A DNA stretch of 64,000 nucleotides from Luethyella okanaganae (GTDB lineage Bacteria; Actinomycetota; Actinomycetes; Actinomycetales; Microbacteriaceae), in assembly GCF_042660285.1 (NCBI RefSeq), contig NZ_JBHSTP010000003.1, positions 1-64,000 of the forward strand, in the 5' to 3' direction. The notes under the pieces were generated by a model, which ran no database searches, was not told where the DNA came from, and saw only the letters and a program-made list of their open reading frames with translations. Of the stretch, positions 42,276 through 50,909 are shown in pieces. The position numbers were made by a program, and so were the translations under genes. The stretch's first letter is position 1, and each line of letters starts with the position of its first letter.

Positions 42276-43123
42276 CCGAGACGGGCGTTTCTGGTGAGCC
42301 CGTGCATGACCAGAATCCAGCAGCAAGCGACCACGACCGCGACGACAACCGTGGGCGCAACCGTGACGGCGACAGGCTGCTGCGTCAATCCAATCGGGAA
42401 CAGCGAGAACATCGGGGCGAAATGGGGAAGCTGTAGCAGTGACGTGAACAGCGTGAGTCCGAAGTACACGAACATCGGGGTGAGCAACGCGACGAATCGG
42501 TTGTTGAGTGTGACGAGTGCCGCGGTGCCGACCGCCGCGTAGACGGCCGCGCCGAAGCCGATCCAGGTCGCCATGAGCAGACTGTACACAATCGGCCCTC
42601 CCGCCATCGCCTGGCTAAGCCCGAACCGCTCGAGTTGGTCTGCCGCAAGGTCACTCTGGCCCATTCGATACACGGACGGATCCACAGATGGGTTCCCCAA
42701 GAGGGGCCAAATGGCGAACGCGAGGACGGCTTGTGCGAGGACGGCGATGAAGAACACGCCGAACGCGACAAGCATCGACGCGGTCAGCCGTGTGGCGATG
42801 GTAGCGCGGACGCTCGACCGCATCCTCGTGTTCACGATTGCCCGATGCCCGAGCTCCTCGAAGAGACGGAAGCAGCCGACGAGGACGACAAGAAGTGGGA
42901 ACACGAGTGAGACTGGCGAGTTCATGAGGTCGCCGAAGAAGTCAAGGTTGTCTCGGTAGACGCCTCCGCGCGCATCGACGATTCCGAGGATGAGCGGTCC
43001 AACCCAGACTGCTACCGCGACGACCACGACCGGCCATCGCAGGATTAGCCGCGACTCACGGGCGATGTCCTGGGCGAGTCGTGGCCGGCCCGCCCAGGAC
43101 CGCTTGTCAGCGAGTGCGACCAC
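42272..43123 (-). CDS. ABC-exporter-associated membrane protein, about 6 helices
   Basis: This 283-residue membrane protein starts with GTG 43123 (VALADKRSWAGRPRLAQDIA). It has about six helices, e.g. VVVVAVAVWVGPLILGIV, SLVFPLLVVLVGCFRLFEE, VAFGVFFIAVLAQAVLAFA. Length and topology fit an ABC-2-like permease. It begins directly at the stop of the small secreted protein gene and overlaps the next permease by four bases. Confidence 0.75.
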   Translation of the reverse strand: MVALADKRSWAGRPRLAQDIARESRLILRWPVVVVAVAVWVGPLILGIVDARGGVYRDNLDFFGDLMNSPVSLVFPLLVVLVGCFRLFEELGHRAIVNTRMRSSVRATIATRLTASMLVAFGVFFIAVLAQAVLAFAIWPLLGNPSVDPSVYRMGQSDLAADQLERFGLSQAMAGGPIVYSLLMATWIGFGAAVYAAVGTAALVTLNNRFVALLTPMFVYFGLTLFTSLLQLPHFAPMFSLFPIGLTQQPVAVTVAPTVVVAVVVACCWILVMHGLTRNARLG

Positions 43124-43504
43124 TTACTGACTACGCCAACTGCCGATGACCTGAACCTTGACGGAATTCCAGGTCGAGATCTGCATCTGCATGCGCACGG
43201 TCGTCCCCGAGGCATATGAGTTCGGCAGGTTCTCGAAGTCTCCGTCGTTCAGGTAATACACTTTCGCCCCGCAATTGGTCGGGACGTTCGTGCACATCTG
43301 TGCGTCGACTTCATAGCTGGATCCGACGGAGGAAATGCTGATCTGCCCTGGCGTGTTGTTGTACGCCTTCGTCTGTGACGTGGTCCAGCCAGCAAACTGG
43401 CCGACCGGCAAGACCGTGTCAAATGACTCGTAGGCAGTGCCGGCGTACGCGACGCCGCTCACTCCAAGCAGTGCGATGCCGCCAAACAGCCCGGCGATGA
43501 TCAC
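43124..43504 (-). CDS. Small secreted protein at the head of the ABC operon; signal peptide out of frame
   Basis: The open frame contains IIAGLFGGIALLGVSGVAYA then GTAYESF, the h-region and cleavage site of a Sec signal, then a mature domain of about 105 residues with two Cys (DAQMCTNVPTNCGAKVYYLN) and the end WNSVKVQVIGSWRSQ. The start is a problem: the positively charged n-region MKMKKSMK is encoded just upstream but in another frame and hits TGA. A -1 shift at AAGTGATC would join them. Otherwise a GTG near 43,500 would give a signal with no positive charge. It may be a bacteriocin-like or signalling protein exported or countered by the ABC system. No family recognised. Confidence 0.6.
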   Translation of the reverse strand: MIIAGLFGGIALLGVSGVAYAGTAYESFDTVLPVGQFAGWTTSQTKAYNNTPGQISISSVGSSYEVDAQMCTNVPTNCGAKVYYLNDGDFENLPNSYASGTTVRMQMQISTWNSVKVQVIGSWRSQ

Positions 43505-43654
43505 TTCATTGATTTCTTCATCTTCATCCTCATCGTGGGACGGAGCAACCACCAAGATGCCGCGACCGCTCCCAGCGGCGCCCGGAGCGGCCCGACGCAG
43601 ATGAGGCGAGCCACCTTGCCGGCACCATATCAAGGTAGATGGATTAAGCGCCAG

Positions 43655-43860
43655 TACCCCGGCGCTCGAGGACTACCCGGGCGGCATCGCCACCCACCAC
43701 GATCGTCTGACGGAAGAGCGCGCACGCGTCACACGCAATCGTCGAGGCTTCGCATTTTTCGACCCAAGCGGGCTAGCGCTCGCGGTCACCTACATCGACA
43801 TCGGCAATCGCCGCGCCGAAACCTGCCTCGCTCCAGAAGTCGTTCATGCAATTCCCTGAT
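43655..43860 (+). pseudogene. Possible C-terminal gene fragment, unknown family
   Basis: A plus-strand frame without a start codon reads LTEERARVTRNRRGFAFFDP then SGLALAVTYIDIGNRRAETC and LAPEVVHAIP, ending in TGA. The composition is protein-like, unlike other frames in this 630-base gap, so it may be the tail of a lost gene. The rest of 43,861-44,264 shows nothing I can support. Confidence 0.3.
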
Positions 43861-44264
43861 CACAGCTGTGGTAACCGACACGTCAGTCCGCATACCGTCG
43901 TTGCCTCTCTTGGGTGCTCACGCATGACCTCGGGCTTGCTGGCATTGACCCGGCCACCACAAGCAGGGGAAACGATACGACCGTCTCTCCCTGTTTCCCC
44001 GAGCGACACGGTCAACTGCTTGATAGGTGGTTCCTGGGATATTGAACTGTCAAAGTGAGCGCGTCGCTTCTGCTCGAGCTCTCGTGCTTGCCTCGATGGA
44101 GAAGGAGCGGGCAAGAATGCATAAACAGATTGCTTGCGGAGTGAGCGCCGCACTCGGTTAGGCATACGGCCGAGTGCGACGCCACACCATGAGAGGCCTA
44201 GACCCGCGCCGATTCTTCGCCAGATCGACGGAGGCCACTCAACAGGTACGCGGCTGCAACACAC

Positions 44265-44660
44265 TTAGCTCAGGCGATCGAGGAGGCGCTCCGCCTCTGT
44301 ATCGCTCAGAGTCAACGTGGTCCGGTCTGCCCACAGGACAGTCGCAATTCCGCAGATGCGCGATCCCTCGTGCATCCTCAGGACGTCGCCCGGCCCGACT
44401 TCCCACCACTGCGGAACATGATCGGCGAATATCGGAATGATGACGGCCTCGGTTGTGTCGCCGGGGTGGATGTTCGACGTTCCGAAGCCAAGGACCGGCG
44501 CAGCAGTCTGATCGTTGTCGGGCCAGCCGGGCAGCCCCCAGTTCGGACGGTACTGCATGCGAGCGTCGGGCGCGTTGCCGCCGAGCAGTGGTGTTCGCCG
44601 GCCCCCCGATTCAGTGATCGTGAATGCGAGTCGAATGCCAAAGACTGGTCGGGCGTCCAT
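44265..44660 (-). CDS. EF-Tu domain-like small protein in the AbiE operon
   Basis: This 131-residue protein resembles EF-Tu beta-barrel-domain proteins of actinobacteria: FTITESGGRRTPLLGG, then a short linker, IHPGDTTEAVIIPIFADHVP, GPGDVLRMHEGSRICGIATV. The order matches EF-Tu domain 3 (TxxGGRxxP, PGD, REGxRxVGxGxV). No GTPase domain is present. The ATG at 44660 has GGAG upstream. It starts five bases after the AbiEii-like gene and is cotranscribed with it. The function is unknown; a link to EF-Tu or tRNA is suggested by the fold and by its neighbour. Confidence 0.65.
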   Translation of the reverse strand: MDARPVFGIRLAFTITESGGRRTPLLGGNAPDARMQYRPNWGLPGWPDNDQTAAPVLGFGTSNIHPGDTTEAVIIPIFADHVPQWWEVGPGDVLRMHEGSRICGIATVLWADRTTLTLSDTEAERLLDRLS

Positions 44661-44664
44661 TTCG

Positions 44665-45582
44665 TCAATCTCCGTTCCAGGTAGTCGACTCGGGCGACCA
44701 AGTCTTGGAGTGCACTTCGCCGCACAGTACGGGGTTGATGAAGATCTCCATGAGTTTGATCGCGAGGTCGACCGTCCGATAGTCGGTGCAGTACGGGACA
44801 TCCTTCGCCTCCCTGGCGTACACGCGCCCCCAGGTCGAAGGGACGGTCAGCGCGGTGAACGGTGGAAGCGAGCGCGAGCGAGCCTCGGCGCGGATAGCGC
44901 GATGCAGCGCGTCGGCGTTCACGGTCTGCGTCGTCGCGAGCACGACGAGATCGACGAGGTCCTTCTCACGGCTCGACGGCCGGCCGTGGTAGTCGGCCAT
45001 CGTCGCGCAAACCTTGTCAGCGATCTGGTCGACGACGGGATACAGCCAGTATGGGTTGCTCCTCAACTTCGGGAGGTCGAGCGCGTTCGCCGGTTCGGCG
45101 ATCTCGACTTCGTCGGTCATGGTGACGTTCACGACGAGGTCGACGTGAAAGCTGTCTTTCTTCTTCGCGCCGATGGATACGTCGAAGCTCACCTGATAGC
45201 CCTCGGTGTAGGTCTGCTGGTTGCCGTCGATAGCGTTCAAGTGGCCGGCGTAGTCGAAACGAAAGAAGTCCCCAAGGTCGATCGCTGCCAGCCGGCGGAG
45301 GTCCTCGAGCGCAGCATCCAGTGTGCGACTTCGCCGGAAGAGGTCCACATCGGTTGTGCTGCGCGCCGACCCAACCCGAGCAAGCATGCCCGTGCCGCCC
45401 TTGAGTATCCAATCCGAATCGTTGGCCTCGGAGAACACTCGGCTGAGGAAGCGGTGGAAGTACTCCAGTCGGATACGTTCCTGAATCGTGAGCGACGGGT
45501 CCGCGCCGAATGCATTGCGGGCCGCGGACTTGATAGCCGCCTCGACGGCGCGGGGGCTTGCGTATGATTCAGTCCCGGTCAC
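44665..45582 (-). CDS. AbiEii/MenT-type nucleotidyltransferase toxin
   Basis: This 305-residue protein has a DNA-polymerase-beta-like nucleotidyltransferase core: WILKGGTGMLARV (GG motif) followed by STTDVDLFRRS (DxD metal site), later VDLVVNV and the Lys motif IADKVCATMADY. Type IV toxins of the AbiEii/MenT class block growth, and several are known to add nucleotides to tRNA. The upstream AbiEi-like gene overlaps it by four bases (ATGA), the standard antitoxin-toxin order. A role in phage abortive infection or element stability is likely. Confidence 0.88.
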   Translation of the reverse strand: MTGTESYASPRAVEAAIKSAARNAFGADPSLTIQERIRLEYFHRFLSRVFSEANDSDWILKGGTGMLARVGSARSTTDVDLFRRSRTLDAALEDLRRLAAIDLGDFFRFDYAGHLNAIDGNQQTYTEGYQVSFDVSIGAKKKDSFHVDLVVNVTMTDEVEIAEPANALDLPKLRSNPYWLYPVVDQIADKVCATMADYHGRPSSREKDLVDLVVLATTQTVNADALHRAIRAEARSRSLPPFTALTVPSTWGRVYAREAKDVPYCTDYRTVDLAIKLMEIFINPVLCGEVHSKTWSPESTTWNGD

Positions 45583-46577
45583 GACGTGGCCTCGCTGTTC
45601 GGTTGCGCGGTAAGCGCAAGCGACGCCCAGTCGGCCGCGCGCAGTTGTTCTGCGAGCTGAGCGCGGACGGGCTCCATCGCTGATGACGCGATCTCTCCCG
45701 CGATCTTGCTCATATCCGGTAGCGCGGAGAGGGCGGCCTTGCTCAGTGCCTCTGATATAGGCGCGATCAGTTTCGAGTACTCCTCGCGCGGGTACAGGTC
45801 CGCCAGCTGCTGCACCAGCAGTTCGAGGATCGATGTGACGTCGAACTTCGGAAGGCTCGCGAGATATCGCGCTGTGACGAGGCCGCCCAGAGATGAAACC
45901 GAGGCGATCTGCTTCGCGAGGTTTTCCTGGTCTATGCCGGCGACATGCATGAGCTCGTCGAGCAGTGCATTGCCGTCGCCCTTGCGATACCCGTTCCGTT
46001 CGGCGACCGGGCCGAGAAGCTCGGTGAGTCGATCCACATTGAGGCGAGACTGCCTGGCTGCGTCACGCAGCGCATCGCCGACGATGCTGAAGTCGTGGCG
46101 GTCCTCGACCAGGTCGGCGATCGTGCGCTCCCGAGTCGTCGTGGGCAGTCCATCCCTCACGGTGACATCCTGCTCGGGCAGTGCACGCGTTCGGTACCTG
46201 ACGTCTGCTCGCTGGGTCTGCTTGCGAGTCGGGGTCGTGAATTCGCTCTTCATTCCCCGCAGATCGCCGATGCCGTGGAGTCGAGCCGCCGATTCGCCGG
46301 AGACGACGGCGCTCCCAGGGCGTTCGCCGAGGCGCTCGTAGGCGAGCTTCGCGGGATCGGTGGCCAGCCATGCGGCGTGTAGTTCTTCGTGCTGCCCGCC
46401 CGGCGCGCCCGCATCCTTGTAGACGCCGTGCGAGAGTCGGACCAGATCCCCGGAATCAGTCAGCCGAGTGAGGTTCATGTGGCTGACGCCGCGCGCGCTG
46501 GCCTGTGCAGAGGTGACCATGCCCCATTGGGACTCGGACACCTCCGCCAGTACCCGGAGCGCGTCGCGCGATTTCAT
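45579..46577 (-). CDS. AbiEi-like antitoxin
   Basis: This 332-residue protein starts with an AbiEi winged helix (SESQWGMVTSAQASARGVSH, MNLTRLTDSGDLVRLSHGVY), followed by the AbiEi C-terminal region (SGESAARLHGIGDL, RTIADLVEDRHDFSIVGDAL) and an additional C-terminal helical part. AbiEi antitoxins repress their own promoter and neutralise AbiEii. It is longer than the usual 200-280 residues because of the last 100 residues (YLASLPKFDVTSILELLVQQ onward). It is first of a three-gene operon. Confidence 0.85.
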   Translation of the reverse strand: MKSRDALRVLAEVSESQWGMVTSAQASARGVSHMNLTRLTDSGDLVRLSHGVYKDAGAPGGQHEELHAAWLATDPAKLAYERLGERPGSAVVSGESAARLHGIGDLRGMKSEFTTPTRKQTQRADVRYRTRALPEQDVTVRDGLPTTTRERTIADLVEDRHDFSIVGDALRDAARQSRLNVDRLTELLGPVAERNGYRKGDGNALLDELMHVAGIDQENLAKQIASVSSLGGLVTARYLASLPKFDVTSILELLVQQLADLYPREEYSKLIAPISEALSKAALSALPDMSKIAGEIASSAMEPVRAQLAEQLRAADWASLALTAQPNSEATS

Positions 46578-46691
46578 GCTTGGATTCTAACGCACTGAGT
46601 GTGAGTTTCCAAGCAGCCTATCGGGGTTTGGGTCCATCCGAGGTGTGCGTTCGAGTTCAGCGTTACCACCGCGGCCATCAGCTCAAAGGTG

Positions 46692-47105
46692 TCAATCGCG
46701 GAGCGCATCTTCGTAAGCGCCGAGCCAGGTCGTTGCGGTGACGCGGCGGATATGCGCTGCGAACGACACGCGCACAATCCAGAACGCGCCGACAGCCACG
46801 GCGGCACCCCAGCAAAGCCAGAGCATTGAAACCCACCCTGCTGGCACTGTTGGACTGACCGCTGCGGCGAGGAAGAGGGCGAGGGCGGCGAACAGGGTGC
46901 CGGCTCCTGCTAGCGGCGCTTCAGCTCCGTTGACAGCGTGAGCTCGCAGAGTTCCGAGGACCGCGAGACGGATCTCCGGCCTGCGCTTCGTTTCCCTGAC
47001 AAAGCAGATGACCCGTTCCGTGGTTAGAACGGCATCGGGTCCTGAGGGCAGATGACGGATCACGTCAGGCGATGCGCCGTGTTTGATATACGGGATCGAA
47101 GTCAT
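46692..47105 (-). CDS. Small membrane protein, unknown
   Basis: This 137-residue protein has a soluble N-terminal half (SPDVIRHLPSGPDAVLTTER, VICFVRETKRRPEIRLAVLG) and two hydrophobic helices (GTLFAALALFLAAAVSPTVP, MLWLCWGAAVAVGAFWIVRV), ending LGAYEDALRD. No family recognised. It lies between the truncated relaxase and the AbiE operon. The start at 47105 is weakly supported. Confidence 0.5.
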   Translation of the reverse strand: MTSIPYIKHGASPDVIRHLPSGPDAVLTTERVICFVRETKRRPEIRLAVLGTLRAHAVNGAEAPLAGAGTLFAALALFLAAAVSPTVPAGWVSMLWLCWGAAVAVGAFWIVRVSFAAHIRRVTATTWLGAYEDALRD

Positions 47106-47316
47106 CGGGGACGTGCTGTTGCGATGACCGCCAGAATCCGCCGATCCGCTTCCGGGCACAGCCGCGTGTCTGCCGCGCGCGAGCGACTATCAGCGTCAAG
47201 TGTCGAGCCGGGTAGGAATATGCCATCACCGAGGAATCCGACGCTCTGAATCGATGACATTTCCGTGGATTCGAGGCCAAAGGTGGCAAGTAGCGCGGAA
47301 CCCACACGTCATCGGC

Positions 47317-49779
47317 TTAGGCCGACTTCTGGCGTCCTCCGCGTTGTGGTGTCCCGACTGAGGCTCGTCCCGTCCGGCCGACGAGCTGGGACTCGCCCGT
47401 AGTCGCGCCCTGCATCCCGTAGGCGGTCGACGCGTACGCCAGATGGGTGTGCTCGACGACGTACTCCGCCGGCAGTCGCACAGTGCGTTGTCTCCGACTT
47501 GACGTGTGTTCCTTCGCCCACACCGCGCCATCGTCGCCCACGCTCTGGACGATCCAGGTCTGCCGGTTCGCAACGTGCACTGCGGAGTCGTTCTGCCGGG
47601 TCTGGATCATATCGCCGCGTCCGATGCTCAAACCGTCGCTGCCGGTCGCGGTGTGGCGATCGTCGACGTGGCCGGCGCGTGCCCGTTCGTCGCGGATGCG
47701 CGTGTTCAGTTCGCGCGCTTCGTCGTTCGTCGCGACGGTGACCGCATCTCCGTCACGCCACTCACGTGCGAGCCCATCATGGAGGGCATCCGGGCTTTCA
47801 TGCATCACGACGAGGCCGAGCGCCTGAAGGCGGTCGAACAGCGAGGCGGGATGCTCTCCGCGTCGCAGCTGCACGGTGAGCGCGGCATACGCGGGGTCGG
47901 CGAAGCGGTGTACGGTCGTCATGGCGTGCACGCGGGGGAGGAGTTGCGCGGCCATGTCGAGTACGCCGCCGCGCCCGATCGCGGCGAGTTGCGCGCGGTC
48001 GCCGACCAGGGCGAGGGTGGCTCCGTGCTCGTCGGCGACGGTCAGGAGCGCGAGCGCCGTGTCCTGGTCGAGCATGCCCGCTTCATCGACGATGATCCGT
48101 TCGCCCCGGACGAGACGAGCGGATGCCGCCGGGCCGGTGTACGGGGCATCCGTTGCGGGGTCGGTGTCGCCGACGGTGAGGCGGGTCCAGACGCCGTCGC
48201 GATTCCATCGCCAGCCGTGCTCGTGGACGAGCTTCGCGACGCTGACGGTTGCAACGCCGAGTTCCTGATGCGCGACATCGGCCGCCTTCTTCGTCGGCGT
48301 GATCACTCGGGTCACTCGGCCGTGCGCGGCGGCGGCCTCGATTGCGGCGGCGAGCATCGTGGTCTTGCCCGCGCCGGCCGCGCCCTCGACGACGACGAGC
48401 GGGTCGGTGGATGCCACCGCGGCAGCTGCGCGCGCCTGCGCCGCATCGAGCCGGTGCCCGCGCGCCAGACGCCTCACGTCCGGCGGGCGGTACCTGGCCC
48501 GCGCAGCGCGCCCCGCGAGCATGTCGCGCAGTCGGGTCTCGGAGGCGATGACGTGCACACTCGTAAGGTGCGCCACATGCTCGGGATGCGCGCTGTCGGG
48601 CGGCAGAACCGACAGGCAGTCCTCCGCGGCCAACCGGGTCGTAAGCATGACGAGCTCGCGCAGTGGCGCGGGGTCGGCGCGCACGCCGGCCTCCGTGATG
48701 ATGCGCGTGACGTGCTCCTGAATGTCGTGCACCGTCCACGTCGACGCTGCGCCCGCGCAACGGTCGAGTGCACGCGATGCGACATCCCGCACACGCACGT
48801 CGTCCAGTGGCATCGACGTGTGCGCCGGCGCGCGCTCGATGTCAGAGCGGTAGCCGGCGTCGTCGAGTTCCGTTCGCCATGCCGCCTCGTTGCCGAGCGT
48901 GGTCGGCCTCTTGTGCGGCCGCTCGTGATCCCACGCCATCGCGATCAGCCGCGATGTCGCAGCGGGGCCAGGCCCCTGGCCAGACTGCGTCGCGCGCCAC
49001 TCCTTCTCGAACCGCGCCAGATTGCGTGCCACCTGCTCGGACCGCTTGCTCATCACGGCGTTGAACGGTTGCAGTTCCGCGACTTCTCCGGTTACGGGGT
49101 CGAGGGTCAGACCGTGGGCGTCGAGGACGGCCGCGAGTTGCGGGTGTGCGGCGATGACAGCCCTACCCAGCGAACGGATCGCACCCTGCTGCCGAAACAG
49201 CGCCGCCGTGTCGAGGCCTCGCCATGCACCGGCTGCCCACACGCGCGTCCCGATCTGGAAGTGCATGTGCCGGTGCGGGTCGCCAGCCCGCGACGTCTTG
49301 TGCGAGACGGCGACCGTCTCCAGCTGCTTGACCGGCACCACGCGCTGGTTCCCGCGCGGTCCTACGCGGGTGACGGAGTGCTTGCCCAGCCACGAGCGAA
49401 TCTCGGCGACCGCATCGCGCTGCGCGGCGTCGAGAGCGTCGGATACCTCGGGGTGCAGTACTGCGGCGATCGACAGGGACTTCGGCGCATTGACGACCAT
49501 CTCCGCGAACCGCGGCGACCCCTGCCGGCCGTCGCCGGGCAGGCGGGGCTTACCCATCGACTCGCCGGCGAGCGGGCTGATCCAGTCCACCCACTGCGCG
49601 TACTCGCCTGGGGTCAGGGCGCCCTCGCCGATCACCTCTCCGTTGCCGTCGACAACGGAGAACTCTGCCAGGGCGGTCCCGTCCTCGAGGTAGTAGTCGT
49701 CGGCCCGCGACCGATCCGACTCGAGATAGCGGCGCGCGTCTGCCCCGGAACCCCGGTACAGGATTACGCCGCCCTTCAT
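47317..49779 (-). CDS. MobF-type (TraA-like) conjugative relaxase/helicase, C-terminally truncated
   Basis: This 820-residue protein has an N-terminal relaxase domain (candidate Tyr among Y18, Y29, Y30; three-His motif DPHRHMHFQ with H169, H171, H173) and a TrwC/RecD-like helicase domain (VVEGAAGAGKTTMLA, RIIVDEAGMLDQD). Such proteins nick oriT and unwind the strand for transfer. At the end, AYASTAYGMQGATTGES is the helicase motif V region, but the expected following motif (DAAGVYVGMTRGR type) is missing and unrelated sequence leads to a stop. Relatives usually exceed 1,000 residues. ATG 49779 has GGAGGG upstream. Transfer function is doubtful. Confidence 0.85.
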   Translation of the reverse strand: MKGGVILYRGSGADARRYLESDRSRADDYYLEDGTALAEFSVVDGNGEVIGEGALTPGEYAQWVDWISPLAGESMGKPRLPGDGRQGSPRFAEMVVNAPKSLSIAAVLHPEVSDALDAAQRDAVAEIRSWLGKHSVTRVGPRGNQRVVPVKQLETVAVSHKTSRAGDPHRHMHFQIGTRVWAAGAWRGLDTAALFRQQGAIRSLGRAVIAAHPQLAAVLDAHGLTLDPVTGEVAELQPFNAVMSKRSEQVARNLARFEKEWRATQSGQGPGPAATSRLIAMAWDHERPHKRPTTLGNEAAWRTELDDAGYRSDIERAPAHTSMPLDDVRVRDVASRALDRCAGAASTWTVHDIQEHVTRIITEAGVRADPAPLRELVMLTTRLAAEDCLSVLPPDSAHPEHVAHLTSVHVIASETRLRDMLAGRAARARYRPPDVRRLARGHRLDAAQARAAAAVASTDPLVVVEGAAGAGKTTMLAAAIEAAAAHGRVTRVITPTKKAADVAHQELGVATVSVAKLVHEHGWRWNRDGVWTRLTVGDTDPATDAPYTGPAASARLVRGERIIVDEAGMLDQDTALALLTVADEHGATLALVGDRAQLAAIGRGGVLDMAAQLLPRVHAMTTVHRFADPAYAALTVQLRRGEHPASLFDRLQALGLVVMHESPDALHDGLAREWRDGDAVTVATNDEARELNTRIRDERARAGHVDDRHTATGSDGLSIGRGDMIQTRQNDSAVHVANRQTWIVQSVGDDGAVWAKEHTSSRRQRTVRLPAEYVVEHTHLAYASTAYGMQGATTGESQLVGRTGRASVGTPQRGGRQKSA

Positions 49780-49867
49780 CGCCGCCCTCCGAGCTAGCTC
49801 AGGTTCTTGCAACTATCTACGGTAGCATACGTGCATTCGGATTTGGGCTGACGTAGGGGAGGTAAGG

Positions 49868-50074
49868 ATGGAGTGCCGGCGGAGCATTGTTCGCATGAGT
49901 ACGTTTGACGGTGGCCGGTGGTACTGGTCAGCAGCATACGAGAGTCGCGCGACTGGATCGTTGATGGATCCACTTGCGAGGACCGCTAACGGACTCCCTC
50001 GCGTAGACGCAGTAGCGGAGCACCTCGGCTATTTCGCCGGGGCGCGGGTGCCGGTCGGCATGCGCTCAGCGTAA
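49868..50074 (+). CDS. Possible small ORF, unknown
   Basis: This 68-codon frame (VRMSTFDGGRWYWSAAYESR, ARTANGLPRVDAVAEHLGYF) begins after AGGGGAGGTAAGG and lies in the 309-base gap between relaxase and DUF2510 gene. The purine-rich ribosome site is the main support. No family recognised. Confidence 0.3.
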   Translation: MECRRSIVRMSTFDGGRWYWSAAYESRATGSLMDPLARTANGLPRVDAVAEHLGYFAGARVPVGMRSA

Positions 50075-50088
50075 CCACCGGTCCGGTG

Positions 50089-50553
50089 TCAGCCGGAGAT
50101 CGCGAATGTGATGCCGACCGCGATCATGACGAACACGGCCATTACGACGGGCGCTGTCAGCGTCCCGATGCCCGCCCACAGCCCGAAGCGGGCGTCGCGT
50201 CTGCCGAGCCCGCCGAACGCGCGTGCACGGCTCAGCCCGATCGCCCCGGACACGATGGCGAGGACGGTGAGGGTGAGGACTGGAAGAAAGCCGGCCCAGG
50301 ACATGAGGACGGCGACGGTCTGCACTTCAACCACCGGGATGAGCGTGAGCGGCATGGGGATGATCCAGAAGACGCTTCCCACCCCGATCGCCCACCACCC
50401 GATTATGCGGGCACGGTTTGCGATCGGGTTGCCGACCGCGGCCGGACCCTGCGCAGGCTGCGCTGGCGACCACGCTGCACCGTCCCACCATCTGTTCTGC
50501 CCCGGCGTTTCAGGGTCGGGGTACCAGCCAGCTGGCGGCGAAGTGCTCGTCAT
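50089..50553 (-). CDS. DUF2510 membrane protein
   Basis: This 154-residue protein starts with a DUF2510 motif (PAGWYPDPETPGQNRWWDGA) and has three or four hydrophobic helices (WWAIGVGSVFWIIPMPLTLI, WAGFLPVLTLTVLAIVSGAI, TLTAPVVMAVFVMIAVGITF) in a DUF4190-like arrangement. AAGGAGG precedes ATG 50553. Such proteins are common in actinobacteria and have no known function. The next 356 bases up to the STAND gene hold no gene I can support. Confidence 0.75.
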   Translation of the reverse strand: MTSTSPPAGWYPDPETPGQNRWWDGAAWSPAQPAQGPAAVGNPIANRARIIGWWAIGVGSVFWIIPMPLTLIPVVEVQTVAVLMSWAGFLPVLTLTVLAIVSGAIGLSRARAFGGLGRRDARFGLWAGIGTLTAPVVMAVFVMIAVGITFAISG

Positions 50554-50909
50554 GCCAGGTTTCCTCCTTCGGAACGGTCGCCCGAGCCTATCGAACTGGC
50601 ACGGCTCAGCCGACGACCACCAATCTCGTCGGCAACGTATCTCCTGGCCATCGTTCTGCGCGACGGTTGTCGCCGGTTTCATAGCCGACGTCAGCTTCCG
50701 AGGTAGGCGCGGCGTTACCCATGATTGGGCGCCGCATGCGATGCGCGAAGCGCTCCACGATGCTCGGAGAGTCTCGCGCCAGTTCCACCACGAAGGGCGG
50801 ATCGGGGATCTCGAAGAGCGGGCGAAGGGACGATAGCTTTGTGTGACGTGGCGATGGATCGATGCGTGTCCCATGCCAGGCGCATCGGCAGCACCGAGAA
50901 AGGCAGTGG

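Noticed and set aside
43124..43504. Lactococcin 972-type bacteriocin
   Set aside because: The operon layout suggested it, but the mature sequence lacks the family pattern and contains two Cys; left as unknown secreted protein.
43480..43520. Programmed -1 frameshift as a firm call for the secreted protein
   Set aside because: There is no clear slippery heptamer followed by a stem-loop; a mutation or sequencing error is as likely, so it is reported only as an observation.
47506..49797. A 763-codon plus-strand frame opposite the relaxase
   Set aside because: It is the antisense of the relaxase gene; Arg/Val/Asp-rich composition with no motif, while the minus strand carries all relaxase and helicase motifs.
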